Below are positions 42,918 to 52,797 of a DNA stretch of 64,000 nucleotides, piece by piece. Under the pieces are notes generated by a model that worked only from the letters and a program-made list of their open reading frames with translations, searched no databases and had not been told where the DNA came from. The position numbers and the translations under genes are program-made. The DNA lies in contig NZ_OY734020.1 in NCBI RefSeq assembly GCF_963455295.1, positions 2,294,001-2,358,000 on the forward strand, written 5' to 3'. This DNA comes from Candidatus Thiodiazotropha sp. CDECU1 (GTDB lineage Bacteria > Pseudomonadota > Gammaproteobacteria > Chromatiales > Chromatiaceae). Every line of letters begins with the position of its first letter. Within the stretch, counting starts at the first letter, position 1.

Positions 42918-44450
42918 ATGTTTTCAGATAGCGGCACCATGAAAATTACGTTAACAGTCAATCAGGTTGCCGGGGCTCCCCCGACCCAACCCATGACAGT
43001 GACGCTCGACGAGCAGGGTGGCAGTATCGGCCGCAGGGATGAGAACGACTGGGTATTACCCGATCCGGAACGTTTCATATCAGGACGCCATGCACTGGTC
43101 GATTTCAGCGATGGTTCCTTTCATATCACCGATCTCAGCTCCAATGGCGTGTTCATAAACCGTTCCGCACAACCCTTGGGTAAGAATAACCGTGCTGCCC
43201 TGCAGGATGGTGACAGCTTCACCATCGGTGATTATGACATTGGTGTGGCAATAGAAAAGCCCGTCAGCCAAACCCTGGGGACGAACAGCTTCGATGGCCT
43301 GGACGACCCCTTTGCCCGCATGCTGGATGCACAGGCAGGACAGGACCTGGATGGGGCCTTTTCCGCACCACTGGAAGAGCAGCCGCAGTCACAACCGGTC
43401 ATCGATGAGGGCTACTCCCTGGACGAACCGGAGACACCCAGCCTGGAGTTGGACGAGTCATCCCTTGAAAGTGGGACATCGAGCCTGCCTTCCCAATCGG
43501 ACCATACCCCTGACTTGAATGCTCATTTCAATCAACCGACTCCGATCCCTGAAGATTGGTACCAAGATGATGAGAGCGGTAATCAGAGGGATGAGTCACA
43601 GGGTCTGTCTCCCATGCAGCCCCTGCCTCCGCTCGATCAAGAACCGATACCCGCTGCTCCCCCGCCCTCTCTTGCACCAGATACACAGCCGATTGAGGAA
43701 AACGAGCCACCTCCCCTGGCCAAACAGGAAGCGATTCCCACACCGGGCCAGCAGACGAGCATCCCGGCAACCGCCCCGGTGCAACCCCCAACGGAGAGGG
43801 CAACACCCGCAACACTCGGGCAGTCTTCTGACGAAGCGGCTTTGCGTCGAACCTTGGCTGAAAGCATGGGTATATCCGAGGAGCACTTTGCCGACCTGCC
43901 GATGACGACCCTATTGCAGAACCTGGGAAAGATATTGCGCACCAGTGTCAGTGGCAGTATGTCGATGCTTCGCGCCAGGGCACAGATGAAGGGTGAGTTC
44001 CGCATGTCCCAGACCATGATTCAGCCGGTCGAGAACAATCCCCTTAAATTTTCCATCAATCTTGAGGAAGCACTGCGCCATATCATCAATCCCAACCCCA
44101 GCAGCGGATACCTCTCCCCTCTCTCGGCATTCGAGGAGGCCCATGAGGATATAGAGGCGCATATGCTGGCGGTAATGGTGGGCATGCAGGCCGCTCTGCA
44201 GGCTGTTTTGCAGCGCTTTAAACCGGAGATTCTCGAACAACGCCTGGGACAGCCGGCGCTGTTGGAAAAACTACCTCTCTATAGACAGGCCAAGACCTGG
44301 GAACTCTTCACAGAGCTCTATACAGAGATCGCTAACGAAGCCGAGGACGATTTTCACCAGCTTTTCGGACGCACCTTCTCGCAAGCCTATGAAGAGCAGA
44401 TTCGTCGCCTGGAGTCACTCAAACGATCCGACCCCGGTTCACCCAACTGA
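42918..44450 (+). CDS. tagH: T6SS FHA-domain protein TagH (Fha)
   Basis: 510 residues. N-terminal FHA domain about 20-110 with GSIGRRDENDWVLPDPERFI, SGRHALVDF, and ITDLSSNGVFIN, which includes the Arg, Ser-x-x-His and Asn phosphothreonine-binding residues. A long Pro/Gln/Glu-rich linker follows to about 290, then the T6SS-specific C-terminal domain (FADLPMTTLLQNLGKILRTS, PLKFSINLEEALRHII, FHQLFGRTFSQAYEEQIRRL). Fha proteins bind phosphothreonine partners to switch T6SS assembly on. It lies between clpV and tssJ. Confidence 0.93.
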   Translation: MFSDSGTMKITLTVNQVAGAPPTQPMTVTLDEQGGSIGRRDENDWVLPDPERFISGRHALVDFSDGSFHITDLSSNGVFINRSAQPLGKNNRAALQDGDSFTIGDYDIGVAIEKPVSQTLGTNSFDGLDDPFARMLDAQAGQDLDGAFSAPLEEQPQSQPVIDEGYSLDEPETPSLELDESSLESGTSSLPSQSDHTPDLNAHFNQPTPIPEDWYQDDESGNQRDESQGLSPMQPLPPLDQEPIPAAPPPSLAPDTQPIEENEPPPLAKQEAIPTPGQQTSIPATAPVQPPTERATPATLGQSSDEAALRRTLAESMGISEEHFADLPMTTLLQNLGKILRTSVSGSMSMLRARAQMKGEFRMSQTMIQPVENNPLKFSINLEEALRHIINPNPSSGYLSPLSAFEEAHEDIEAHMLAVMVGMQAALQAVLQRFKPEILEQRLGQPALLEKLPLYRQAKTWELFTELYTEIANEAEDDFHQLFGRTFSQAYEEQIRRLESLKRSDPGSPN

Positions 44451-44465
44451 TAGGAAGGCACGCAG

Positions 44466-44930
44466 ATGAAAGCAAGCAAAAAAAACCTACTGCATATCTT
44501 GGGACTTCTCTACCTGGGGATGGTAATGGGGTGTTCCAGTGTCTCCAGTATCACTGTGACAATGAGTGCTGATACGGGCGTCAATCCCGATATCAACAAC
44601 CGCCCCTCGCCCATCGTCGCCCGCATCTATGAACTGAAGTCATTGAGCGTTTTCAATAGTGCGGATTTCTTTAATTTGTTTGAACAGGATGTCGCCCTGT
44701 TGGGTGGAGAACTGTTGATGCGGGATGAACTCCACTTTCAACCCGGTGAGGTAAAGATGCTGGAGCGGGATCTGCAACCGGATACACGCTATGTGGGTGT
44801 AATCGGCGCCTATCGAGATATTGAAAATGCCGCCTGGCGTCGTTCGATCGAGATCGACCTGCACGATGAAACAACCTTTGTGATAGAGTTTGAGAAGAGC
44901 GGCATCAAACTCCAGAAGAAAAGCAAATAA
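44466..44930 (+). CDS. tssJ: T6SS outer-membrane lipoprotein TssJ
   Basis: 154 residues, ATG 44466 with AGGAAGG upstream. Lipoprotein signal with lipobox VMGC (Cys23). TssJ fold: ITVTMSADTGVNPDINNRPS, PIVARIYELKSLSVFNSADF, FFNLFEQDVALLGGELL, and RYVGVIGAYRDIENAAWR. Anchors the TssL-TssM trans-envelope complex to the outer membrane. Next gene is tssK. Confidence 0.95.
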   Translation: MKASKKNLLHILGLLYLGMVMGCSSVSSITVTMSADTGVNPDINNRPSPIVARIYELKSLSVFNSADFFNLFEQDVALLGGELLMRDELHFQPGEVKMLERDLQPDTRYVGVIGAYRDIENAAWRRSIEIDLHDETTFVIEFEKSGIKLQKKSK

Positions 44931-44952
44931 CTTACTTAAAGAGCCGAACACA

Positions 44953-46287
44953 ATGTCTTGGATGTCTAGGATAGTCTGGTCAGAGGGAATGTTCCTCAGA
45001 CCGCACCATTTTCAGCAACAGGAGCGCTTCCTGGAACATATGGTTCAGTCGCGCTGTGCTGATCTGACCCCTTTCAGTTGGGGCTTTACTCATCTGAAGA
45101 TCGACAGACAAGCACTGGCGCTGGGCAGAATGGCCGTGGAGTCCTGTAGCGGCGTGCTGCCAGACGGTACAACCTTCGATATACCGGGCAACGACAACCC
45201 ACCCCCGGCATTGGATATCGCTGCCGAGTATAAAGGTGAGATCATCTATCTTGCCCTCCCTCTGGCCCGCCCAGGTACCGCGAATGTCCGCTATGCTGAT
45301 CAGGAAGAGGGCTTGGAGCGTTATGTCGTTGACGAGATCGAAACCAAGGACGGCGTTACCGGCTCATCAGCCACATCGACCCTGCAAGTGGCACAACCAA
45401 CATTGAGGCTATTGATCGGTTCCTCTGAACTGGAAGAGTTTGCCCACCTTGCAGTGGCCAAAATCGTCGAGCGTCGTTCCGATGACATGCTGGTATTGGA
45501 TGAGGATTTCATTCCCCCCTGTCTCGATTGCGAAGTCTCCACCCGACTCGACAGCTACGTAAAGGAGATCGAAGGTTTACTCCACCACCGCGCCGATGCC
45601 ATCGCCTCGCGCCTGGTTGACGGTGGCAAGGGAATAGCCGAGGTTGCTGACTTTCTGATGTTGCAGGTTGTGAACCGCTTCGAACCCCTGTACACCCACT
45701 ACAGCGAGACCACGCCGTTACACCCGCTTGCTTTTTATGAAACATCCCTGCAGTTGGCGGGTGAATTGGCCACCTTTACAAGTAGCAACAAACGTCCACC
45801 CGATTTTGCCATCTATCAGCATCAAGCACTGCAGGAGACCTTTATCCCGCTGATGCGGGAACTGCGCCGTTCGTTGAGCATGGTATTGGAACAAAAAGCA
45901 GTGTCCATACCCCTCGAAGAGCGCAAGTACGGCATCCGTGTTGCAGTCTTATCCGACCGCTCGCTATTGAGCGATGCGATATTTGTATTGGCGGTCAATG
46001 CCAACCTGACGGCTGATCTGCTACAGCGCCGTTTCCCCAGTCAGACCAAGATTGGACCGGTGGAAAAGATCCGCGATCTGGTAAACCTGCAACTCCCCGG
46101 CATCGGGCTGCGTATCCTGTCGGTTGCTCCAAGACAAATACCCTATAACGCAGGCTTCAGTTACTTTGAACTGGACAAGAACAACGAATACTGGAATCTG
46201 CTTGAAACCTCAGGAGGATGTGCCATACATATAGGAGGAGAATTCCCCGGTCTGGAACTTGAACTTTGGGCAATAAAAGGTAGTTGA
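44953..46287 (+). CDS. tssK: T6SS baseplate protein TssK
   Basis: 444 residues from ATG 44953; the open frame extends upstream into tssJ but the family start is MSWMSRIVWSEGMFLRPHHF. Other motifs: QQQERFLEHMVQSRC, LRLLIGSSELEEFAHLAVAK and a C-terminal INAGFSYFELDKN-type region (here YNAGFSYFELDKNNEYW). Connects the baseplate to the membrane complex. The stop overlaps the upstream context of tssL closely (tssL ATG at 46290). Confidence 0.96.
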   Translation: MSWMSRIVWSEGMFLRPHHFQQQERFLEHMVQSRCADLTPFSWGFTHLKIDRQALALGRMAVESCSGVLPDGTTFDIPGNDNPPPALDIAAEYKGEIIYLALPLARPGTANVRYADQEEGLERYVVDEIETKDGVTGSSATSTLQVAQPTLRLLIGSSELEEFAHLAVAKIVERRSDDMLVLDEDFIPPCLDCEVSTRLDSYVKEIEGLLHHRADAIASRLVDGGKGIAEVADFLMLQVVNRFEPLYTHYSETTPLHPLAFYETSLQLAGELATFTSSNKRPPDFAIYQHQALQETFIPLMRELRRSLSMVLEQKAVSIPLEERKYGIRVAVLSDRSLLSDAIFVLAVNANLTADLLQRRFPSQTKIGPVEKIRDLVNLQLPGIGLRILSVAPRQIPYNAGFSYFELDKNNEYWNLLETSGGCAIHIGGEFPGLELELWAIKGS

Positions 46288-46289
46288 CA

Positions 46290-47612
46290 ATGGATCATGA
46301 CGACCCATTTGGCATGAAGCCCAACGAAGTCGGTGACCGCACCGTCATCCGTCCCAGACCTGGAGGCAAGGGACCCGCTTCTCAACCCCCATCAACACCT
46401 CAGGCACCAGCGGCGCCACCGCCGCAACGCTCAGCTGCGGCCCCAAACCTGCCGACTCGACAAGGGGCGAACAAACTGGAGATTGCCGCCACATCCCTGC
46501 TCTCCCTGTTGGGCCGTTTGCGGGAGACACCATCGCATCCCGATCCGGCGGCGCTGAAAAACAGCATTATTGAAAAGTTCAGGATATTTGAACGCAGGGC
46601 AGAAGATCTTGGCGTGGACAAAGAGACGATCTTCTGGACGCGATATATTTTGTGCACGACCATCGACGAGACGGTACTCACCACTCCCTGGGGCAATCAA
46701 AGCCTATGGCGCGACCAAAGCCTGCTGGTAAGCCTGCATAATGAAGCCTGGGGCGGGGAGAAATTTTTCCAGCTGCTGCAGAAACTACTGCAAAATCCTG
46801 CCAAGAACATCGAACTGTTGGAGGTGATGTATATCTGTCTCTCATTCGGCTTCGAGGGACGCTATCGCCCGCTGCCGGATGGTTATGCCCAGTTGCAGAC
46901 GCTGCGTGACAACCTCTATCGCACCATCCGTAATCATCACGAGGAGTATGAACGCGACCTCTCCGGACATTGGCAGGGTGTCTATCTGAAGCAGAACGCG
47001 CTGGTTCAGTATGTCCCATTGTGGGTCGTTTTGGCAGTTTCCGGCGTGATACTGCTCTTGATGTATTCAGGCTTCAATCTCAGCCTGAACGTGAAATCGG
47101 ATCCGGTACATGCCGAGCTGCACAACATTGCACGCAATGTAAAGACTGTGGTGGATCGCAAACCGCCGCCGGCACCGGAGCCTGAATTGACCTTGCGCAC
47201 CCTGTTGGCAAATGAGATCAACCAGGGCAGCGTCGATGTTGAAGAGGACCATGCGGAAGGCAGTGTACGGATTGCCGGCGACGGCCTGTTCGCTTCTGGA
47301 AGTGGCGCCGTGAAAGCACAGTTTTTACCCCTGTTGAGCAGTATCGCGGCGGCGATGAATCAGCTTCAGGGAGAGATCGTGGTTGAGGGTCATACTGACA
47401 ATGTACCGATTCGCAGTCTGCGTTTCCCCTCCAACTGGCACCTCTCCCGTGCCCGTGCCGAGTCGGTGGCTAAGATCATGGCCAGCGACCTCACCCAACA
47501 GAGCCGTATCCAAAGCATAGGCAGAGGTTCGGCAGAGCCGCTTGCATCCAATGACAATAAAGAGGGTCGAGCGCGCAACCGGCGCGTTGAGATCACCCTG
47601 ATAAAACCCTAG
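46290..47612 (+). CDS. tssL: T6SS inner-membrane protein TssL with OmpA-like peptidoglycan-binding domain
   Basis: 440 residues from ATG 46290 (AAAAGG upstream); a TTG at 46284 is in frame. N-terminus contains NEVGDRTVIRPRPGG with Thr18, then a Pro/Ala-rich linker. DotU/IcmH domain about 60-240 (FWTRYILCTTIDETVLTTPW, EAWGGEKFFQLLQKLLQNP), one transmembrane helix about 241-261, and a C-terminal OmpA domain (VVEGHTDNVPI, LSRARAESVAKIM, ASNDNKEGRARNRRVEI). Such 'evolved' TssL binds the cell wall. The Thr18 context resembles the phosphothreonine site reported in Agrobacterium TssL, which Fha recognises. Confidence 0.95.
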   Translation: MDHDDPFGMKPNEVGDRTVIRPRPGGKGPASQPPSTPQAPAAPPPQRSAAAPNLPTRQGANKLEIAATSLLSLLGRLRETPSHPDPAALKNSIIEKFRIFERRAEDLGVDKETIFWTRYILCTTIDETVLTTPWGNQSLWRDQSLLVSLHNEAWGGEKFFQLLQKLLQNPAKNIELLEVMYICLSFGFEGRYRPLPDGYAQLQTLRDNLYRTIRNHHEEYERDLSGHWQGVYLKQNALVQYVPLWVVLAVSGVILLLMYSGFNLSLNVKSDPVHAELHNIARNVKTVVDRKPPPAPEPELTLRTLLANEINQGSVDVEEDHAEGSVRIAGDGLFASGSGAVKAQFLPLLSSIAAAMNQLQGEIVVEGHTDNVPIRSLRFPSNWHLSRARAESVAKIMASDLTQQSRIQSIGRGSAEPLASNDNKEGRARNRRVEITLIKP

Positions 47613-47627
47613 GCATCGGCTACCCAT

Positions 47628-50600
47628 ATGCGCGCAATAATGAGCATCATAAAAAATCGCTGGTTCGTTGCCATCCTGGGCTTGATTGCAATCTCAGTCA
47701 TCATCTGGTTGGTCGGGCCGCTGATCGCTATAGCCGGTATCGAGCCGTTGGGCTCGGTGACTGCACGTCTGATCGCCATTCTCCTGGTGATACTGATCTG
47801 GGTAGCTATGGAGCTACGCCGTTTTCTGACTGCACGCAAGAAAAATCAACAGATGTTGGAGAGTGTGGTCGGGCAGAAGGATCAGCCGCAAAGTTTTATG
47901 CGGGAATCCGACGAGGAGGTGCAGATTCTCGGCCAACGTCTCGATGAGGCGATCAGAATACTCAAGGAGTCGAAGGTCAGCGGTAAGAACAATCGTCAAT
48001 TCCTCTACCAACTCCCCTGGTATATGTTTATCGGCCCGCCAGGCAGTGGCAAAACCACCGCCCTGCTCAATTCAGGTCTGCACTTTCCGTTGGCCGACAA
48101 ACTGGGAAATGATGCGGTTCAGGGAATAGGCGGCACCCGCAACTGCGACTGGTGGTTCACCGATGACGCGGTTTTGCTCGATACTGCCGGCCGCTACACC
48201 ACACAGGATAGTTACGAGGAGGTCGACCGGGCCGCCTGGATGGGTTTTCTGGATCTGTTGAAGAAGCATCGTAAACGCAGACCGATCAACGGTGCGCTGG
48301 TGGCGATCAGTGTCGAGGATATTCTGCAATTGACGGAGTTGGAGCGTCTCAACCACGCCAAGGCAATCCGTATGCGGGTAAAGGAGTTGATCGATCACTT
48401 CGGGATTCGCTTCCCTATCTACGTGTTGTTCACCAAATGTGATCTTCTCGCCGGATTCAATGAATTCTTCGAAAACATGGGGCGTGAGGAGCGCGGTCAG
48501 GTCTGGGGTATGACCTTCCCCCTAACCGACAAGGCCGATCAGGATAGCGGTATCAGCCATTTTCAGGACGAGTTCAGAGCCCTGGAAAAACGTATCGATG
48601 AGCGTCTCCTGGATCGCATGGAACAGGAGCACGACGTCAAGCGCCGTATATTGATCTACTCGTTTCCACAGCAGTTCAGCGCCCTGCGCGAAGCGGCGGA
48701 AGGCTTTCTGCATGAGGCCTTCAATGCCAACCGGTTCCAGGAGACCCCCTTGGTGCGTGGCATCTATTTTACCAGTGGCACCCAGGAGGGCACCCCGATC
48801 GATCGCTTGCTCGGTTCGATGGCCCAGGAGTTCGGTCTCAATCGACAGATAGCACCCGCCTTCTCCGGCACTGGACGCAGCTATTTCATCAATCGCCTGT
48901 TCAAGGATCTGATCTTTCCCGAAGCCCATCTGGCCGGTGTCAACACCCGGGTTGAAAAGCGCCGCGCCTGGCTGCAGCGCATGGCTTATGCCGGTGCCAT
49001 CTCTCTGGCAGTGCTGGCTGGAATCGCCTGGTTCACCAGCTACAGCCGCAACCAGAGCTACATCGATCAGGTGGCGATACAGGCAAATGCCTCTGAGGAG
49101 AAGGTAAACGCCGTCGCACCGGACGATCTTAGCCTCACCAATGTAGTTCCGGCACTCGATTCAGTACGCCAGATCCAGGGCGGTTACGCGGATCAGGAGG
49201 CGGATATTCCCTGGCTGATGGGTCTGGGGCTCTATCAGGGCGACAAGCTTGGCAGCGAGGCTGTGAGCGCCTACCGTACCAGCCTGAAGAACCTGTTTCT
49301 GCCCCGCATCATTCTCAGCCTCGAGGATCAACTCAACCAACCGGGAAACAATCCCGATTATCTCTATGAGGCCCTCAAGGTCTATCTGATGTTCGACGAC
49401 AGTGAGCATTTCGATGCCGCCACCGTCAAGGCCTGGATGCTGCTGCAGTGGCAGTTGAATCTCCCCGGTGCTGAAAATGCCCAGGCAAGGCAGGCCCTGG
49501 CGGGGCATCTCGATGCGTTGTTGGAGATGCTGCCAATGGCGCCGACCCTGCCATTGGATCAGGACCTGATCGCCCACGTACGCGGCAACCTGTTGCGGGT
49601 ACCCTTGGCCGAACGGGTCTACAACCGCATGAAACGGACCACTGAAAGCGGCGCCATACCCCCTATCCGGCTCTCCCAGGTGATTGGTGCGGATGCCGAA
49701 ATGGTCTTCAGTCGTCGTTCCGGCGAGCCGTTGGACAAGGAGATCCCGGCCCTCTTCAGCTATGGGGGTTATCACAAACTGTTTCTCAAGGACCACCTTG
49801 ATATAGCCAACAAACTGCTGGAAGAGAAGTGGATACTCGGCCCCGACCTGGAGAAGATAGTCGGTAAAACCGATCTGGTACGGCTCAGCGCACGGGTCAA
49901 AGAGCTTTACTATGAGGAGTACATCCGCACCTGGGATCAGCTGCTGGCCGACATCCGGGTCAAGCCTTTCAGCAGCATGCAGCAAGCGGTTGATATACTC
50001 AATATCATCTCAGGACCAAGTTCCCCCCTGCGGCGCTACCTGAAGCTGATCCAGGAGCAGACCACCCTCTCACGTCTTCCCGGTGGCGCCAAGCAGGCCG
50101 CCAAACTGGTGGAGAGAAACACCTCAGGTATCACCCGTCGCCTCGCCTCCATACTGCAGGTGGCGCCGGACGGGTCGGAGGATACCGCACAGGATTCTCT
50201 GTTGACGACACCGGTAGATCAGCATTTCGCCAGCCTGAACAGGATGATCGCTGCCCAGGAGGGAGAACAGGCGCCCCTTGAAAGGACCATGGAGATGCTG
50301 AACGAGCTCTACGCCCATATGAATTCAATCGCTTCCGCCGGCAACCAATCCAACCAGGCATTCAACGTCGCCAGAGATCCCTCAGCAGGCGGTAGCGTCA
50401 TAAGTCGACTCAAACTGGAAGCCAAGCGTCAACCAGGCCCCCTGGCGGAGATGCTCACCTCATTGGCCGACGGAAGCTCCAATCTGACAGTCTCCGGTGT
50501 CAGGTCACATCTGAATTCGGTTTGGAAGAGCCAGATCCTGCCCTTCTGTCAACGCAGCCTTACAGGTCGTTACCCCCTCGATCGCACCAGCAGCCGTGAA

Positions 50601-51209
50601 GTGACCATTGGCGACTTCGGACGCTTTTTCGGCCCCGGCGGCATGATGGATAACTTCTTCAATACCTACCTGCAGGATTTTGTCGACACCTCGCGCCGCA
50701 ACTGGCGCTGGAACGCCGCTGGCAATCGCGCCCTGGGGATACCGACCGGGACACTCAGACAGTTCCAACGGGCAGCAGTGATTCGCGACGCCTTTTTCAG
50801 CGGCTCGGCACAGGAGCCGAAGATAAATTTCGAGATCAAACCGCTGAGCATGGATACCACCATCACTCAGATCACCCTGTTACTCAATCAACAGCGTGTC
50901 AGGTATAACCATGGGCCTGCACGCTGGAACCGCATGACATGGCCCGACGATTCCGGTGTCAGCGATACCAAGATCCTGCTCGCTCCTCCAGCTGGCAACA
51001 AGCCTTCGGGACTCACCGAGGATGGACCGTGGGGCTGGTTCCGGATTATCGATCAGGCAAAAACCGAGGCCACCGACTCACCAGAAACCATCAAGGTTGA
51101 GTTTGATGTAGGTGGACGCAAATCCCGTTTCATGATGCGTGCCAGCGGTGCCCTCAATCCATTCAAGCTTAGAGAAATGGCAGATTTCCGGTGTCCGAAC
51201 AGACTCTGA
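47628..51209 (+). CDS. tssM: T6SS inner-membrane protein TssM (IcmF)
   Basis: 1193 residues. Two N-terminal transmembrane helices (about 12-37 and 43-61), a cytoplasmic NTPase-like domain with Walker A GPPGSGKT (136-143) and DTAGRYTTQD, a third helix near 449-467 (MAYAGAISLAVLAGIAWFT), and a large periplasmic part. Forms the trans-envelope channel with TssJ and TssL. No good ribosome site precedes ATG 47628; ATG 47640 is an alternative. Its stop overlaps tagF by 19 bases. Confidence 0.95.
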   Translation: MRAIMSIIKNRWFVAILGLIAISVIIWLVGPLIAIAGIEPLGSVTARLIAILLVILIWVAMELRRFLTARKKNQQMLESVVGQKDQPQSFMRESDEEVQILGQRLDEAIRILKESKVSGKNNRQFLYQLPWYMFIGPPGSGKTTALLNSGLHFPLADKLGNDAVQGIGGTRNCDWWFTDDAVLLDTAGRYTTQDSYEEVDRAAWMGFLDLLKKHRKRRPINGALVAISVEDILQLTELERLNHAKAIRMRVKELIDHFGIRFPIYVLFTKCDLLAGFNEFFENMGREERGQVWGMTFPLTDKADQDSGISHFQDEFRALEKRIDERLLDRMEQEHDVKRRILIYSFPQQFSALREAAEGFLHEAFNANRFQETPLVRGIYFTSGTQEGTPIDRLLGSMAQEFGLNRQIAPAFSGTGRSYFINRLFKDLIFPEAHLAGVNTRVEKRRAWLQRMAYAGAISLAVLAGIAWFTSYSRNQSYIDQVAIQANASEEKVNAVAPDDLSLTNVVPALDSVRQIQGGYADQEADIPWLMGLGLYQGDKLGSEAVSAYRTSLKNLFLPRIILSLEDQLNQPGNNPDYLYEALKVYLMFDDSEHFDAATVKAWMLLQWQLNLPGAENAQARQALAGHLDALLEMLPMAPTLPLDQDLIAHVRGNLLRVPLAERVYNRMKRTTESGAIPPIRLSQVIGADAEMVFSRRSGEPLDKEIPALFSYGGYHKLFLKDHLDIANKLLEEKWILGPDLEKIVGKTDLVRLSARVKELYYEEYIRTWDQLLADIRVKPFSSMQQAVDILNIISGPSSPLRRYLKLIQEQTTLSRLPGGAKQAAKLVERNTSGITRRLASILQVAPDGSEDTAQDSLLTTPVDQHFASLNRMIAAQEGEQAPLERTMEMLNELYAHMNSIASAGNQSNQAFNVARDPSAGGSVISRLKLEAKRQPGPLAEMLTSLADGSSNLTVSGVRSHLNSVWKSQILPFCQRSLTGRYPLDRTSSREVTIGDFGRFFGPGGMMDNFFNTYLQDFVDTSRRNWRWNAAGNRALGIPTGTLRQFQRAAVIRDAFFSGSAQEPKINFEIKPLSMDTTITQITLLLNQQRVRYNHGPARWNRMTWPDDSGVSDTKILLAPPAGNKPSGLTEDGPWGWFRIIDQAKTEATDSPETIKVEFDVGGRKSRFMMRASGALNPFKLREMADFRCPNRL

Positions 51210-51991
51210 ACAGCTCAATGCCTGAGGACTCTCCGGGGTTCTACGGCAAAATCCCGTCCCTCGGGGATTTCGTCACTCGGCGCCTGCCGAGGGGTTTTAT
51301 CGCACCCTGGGAGACCTGGATGCAGGAGGCCATAGCCAACAGCAGGGAACAGCTGGGAGACTTCTGGCTGGATAACTACCTCACCAGCCCCCTGTGGCGA
51401 TTCGCCCTCACTCCGGGCATCTGCGGTGAACATGGCTGGGCCGGGGTGCTGATGCCTAGCGTGGACCGGGTAGGACGCTACTACCCCTTCACCATGGCGG
51501 CCAGACTCGACCCCAAGACCAATCTGTTCCTCTTCATGGAAGAGTCAGAGGCCTGGTTTGCAAGGATGGAGAGCCTCGCCCTCTCCTGTCTTGAAGACGA
51601 CTTCCAGATGGAGTCATTCGAGCAACAGCTTCGTGCTGTCGGTTTACCCAATGCTGATCGAGACACCCACCCCGGACTGCCGGAGATGGGTAGCTCGGCA
51701 TTGAGCAACGCCTGGCACGCCAAGCTTGATGAGCAGTCCTCCTTGCGCACCATCTATCCCCTGTTTCTCCCCCATTTGATGAAAAAACTGCTGTTTGCCT
51801 ACAGCCTTTGGTGGACCCAGGGTTCCGAGCGCATCTCACCCTCACTGCTGCTGTGTCAGGGTCTTCCCCAGATCAAGGGTGCCAGCGCCCTGATCGACGG
51901 CGCCTGGACCCAGCATGGCTGGGAGGAGATCGAGACCGGAGCATACTCCATGGGGAGCGCAGTCAATATCGAAGCCTCGCAGCCGCAATGA
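51191..51991 (+). CDS. tagF: T6SS post-translational regulator TagF
   Basis: 266 residues, GTG start at 51191 inside the tssM end. Family motifs: SPGFYGKIPSLGDFVTRRLP, FIAPWETWMQEAI, YLTSPLWRFALTPGICGE, WAGVLMPSVDRVGRYYPFTM. In Pseudomonas TagF represses the system and PpkA/Fha signalling relieves this. Here it is translationally coupled to pppA (ATGA overlap). Confidence 0.93.
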   Translation: MSEQTLNSSMPEDSPGFYGKIPSLGDFVTRRLPRGFIAPWETWMQEAIANSREQLGDFWLDNYLTSPLWRFALTPGICGEHGWAGVLMPSVDRVGRYYPFTMAARLDPKTNLFLFMEESEAWFARMESLALSCLEDDFQMESFEQQLRAVGLPNADRDTHPGLPEMGSSALSNAWHAKLDEQSSLRTIYPLFLPHLMKKLLFAYSLWWTQGSERISPSLLLCQGLPQIKGASALIDGAWTQHGWEEIETGAYSMGSAVNIEASQPQ

Positions 51992-52743
51992 GCCTCAACA
52001 GCTTCTTCTGGGTCTCAGCGCATATTAGCGACAAGGGTAAGGTGCGCTCTATCAATGAAGACGCTTATCTCGATCGGTCTGATCTGGGCATCTGGGTGGT
52101 AGCGGACGGCATGGGTGGCCACGCCGCCGGCGACATCGCCTCCGAAATGATCATCAACGAACTCAAATCGATTACCCCCGGTGATTCCCTGGGAGCACTG
52201 GCCAGTGATGTGGAACAGCGCCTGCAGTATGTCAATCAACAGCTGCTGCTGGAGTCGCAACGACGTGGCGGTGAAATCATCGGCTCCACGGTGGTCACCC
52301 TGCTCACCTATCAGGGTTACTGTATCTATCAATGGGCAGGCGACAGCCGCATCTATCTCTATCGTCGCGAGAGACTCAAACAGCTCAGCCGTGACCACAG
52401 CCAGGTCGAGGAGTTGATCGAACAGGGTCTCGTCACCTCCGATCAAGCGGAACAGTCCCCAATCGCCAATTATATCACCCGTGCAGTGGGCGCCAACGAG
52501 GAGCTGGAACTGGAAGCGGAGATATTCGAACCCTGTGACGGCGACCTGTTCCTGCTCTGCAGCGATGGTTTGAATAAAGAGGTCAGCGATGCGGAGATCG
52601 CCGAAATACTTGGCAGTCACACCTTCCAGGAGGCGCTCCAGCGGCTGTTCGACTTGGCTATGGAACGAGGGGCACGGGATAATGTGACCCTGGTTCTGGC
52701 GCAGGCGAGATCAACCCAGCCAAACGCGCCGGAACAGGGATGA
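51988..52743 (+). CDS. pppA: T6SS-associated PP2C-type phosphatase PppA
   Basis: 251 residues from ATG 51988, overlapping the tagF stop. PP2C motifs: ISDKGKVRSINEDAYLDR, VVADGMGGHAAGDIASEMI, YCIYQWAGDSRIYLYR, LSRDHSQVEELIEQG, LFLLCSDGLNKEVSDAEI, and RGARDNVTLVLAQA. In H1-type systems it removes phosphate from Fha and related targets to switch the system off. No kinase gene is adjacent. Confidence 0.94.
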   Translation: MSLNSFFWVSAHISDKGKVRSINEDAYLDRSDLGIWVVADGMGGHAAGDIASEMIINELKSITPGDSLGALASDVEQRLQYVNQQLLLESQRRGGEIIGSTVVTLLTYQGYCIYQWAGDSRIYLYRRERLKQLSRDHSQVEELIEQGLVTSDQAEQSPIANYITRAVGANEELELEAEIFEPCDGDLFLLCSDGLNKEVSDAEIAEILGSHTFQEALQRLFDLAMERGARDNVTLVLAQARSTQPNAPEQG

Positions 52744-52797
52744 TCTGCTATATTGGCCCAGAGTCACTGACAGGACAGCAGTACGCTGGAATCGAAC

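Noticed and set aside
49161-49985. 274-codon reverse frame inside tssM
   Set aside because: Antisense of a well-supported TssM region; no independent evidence.
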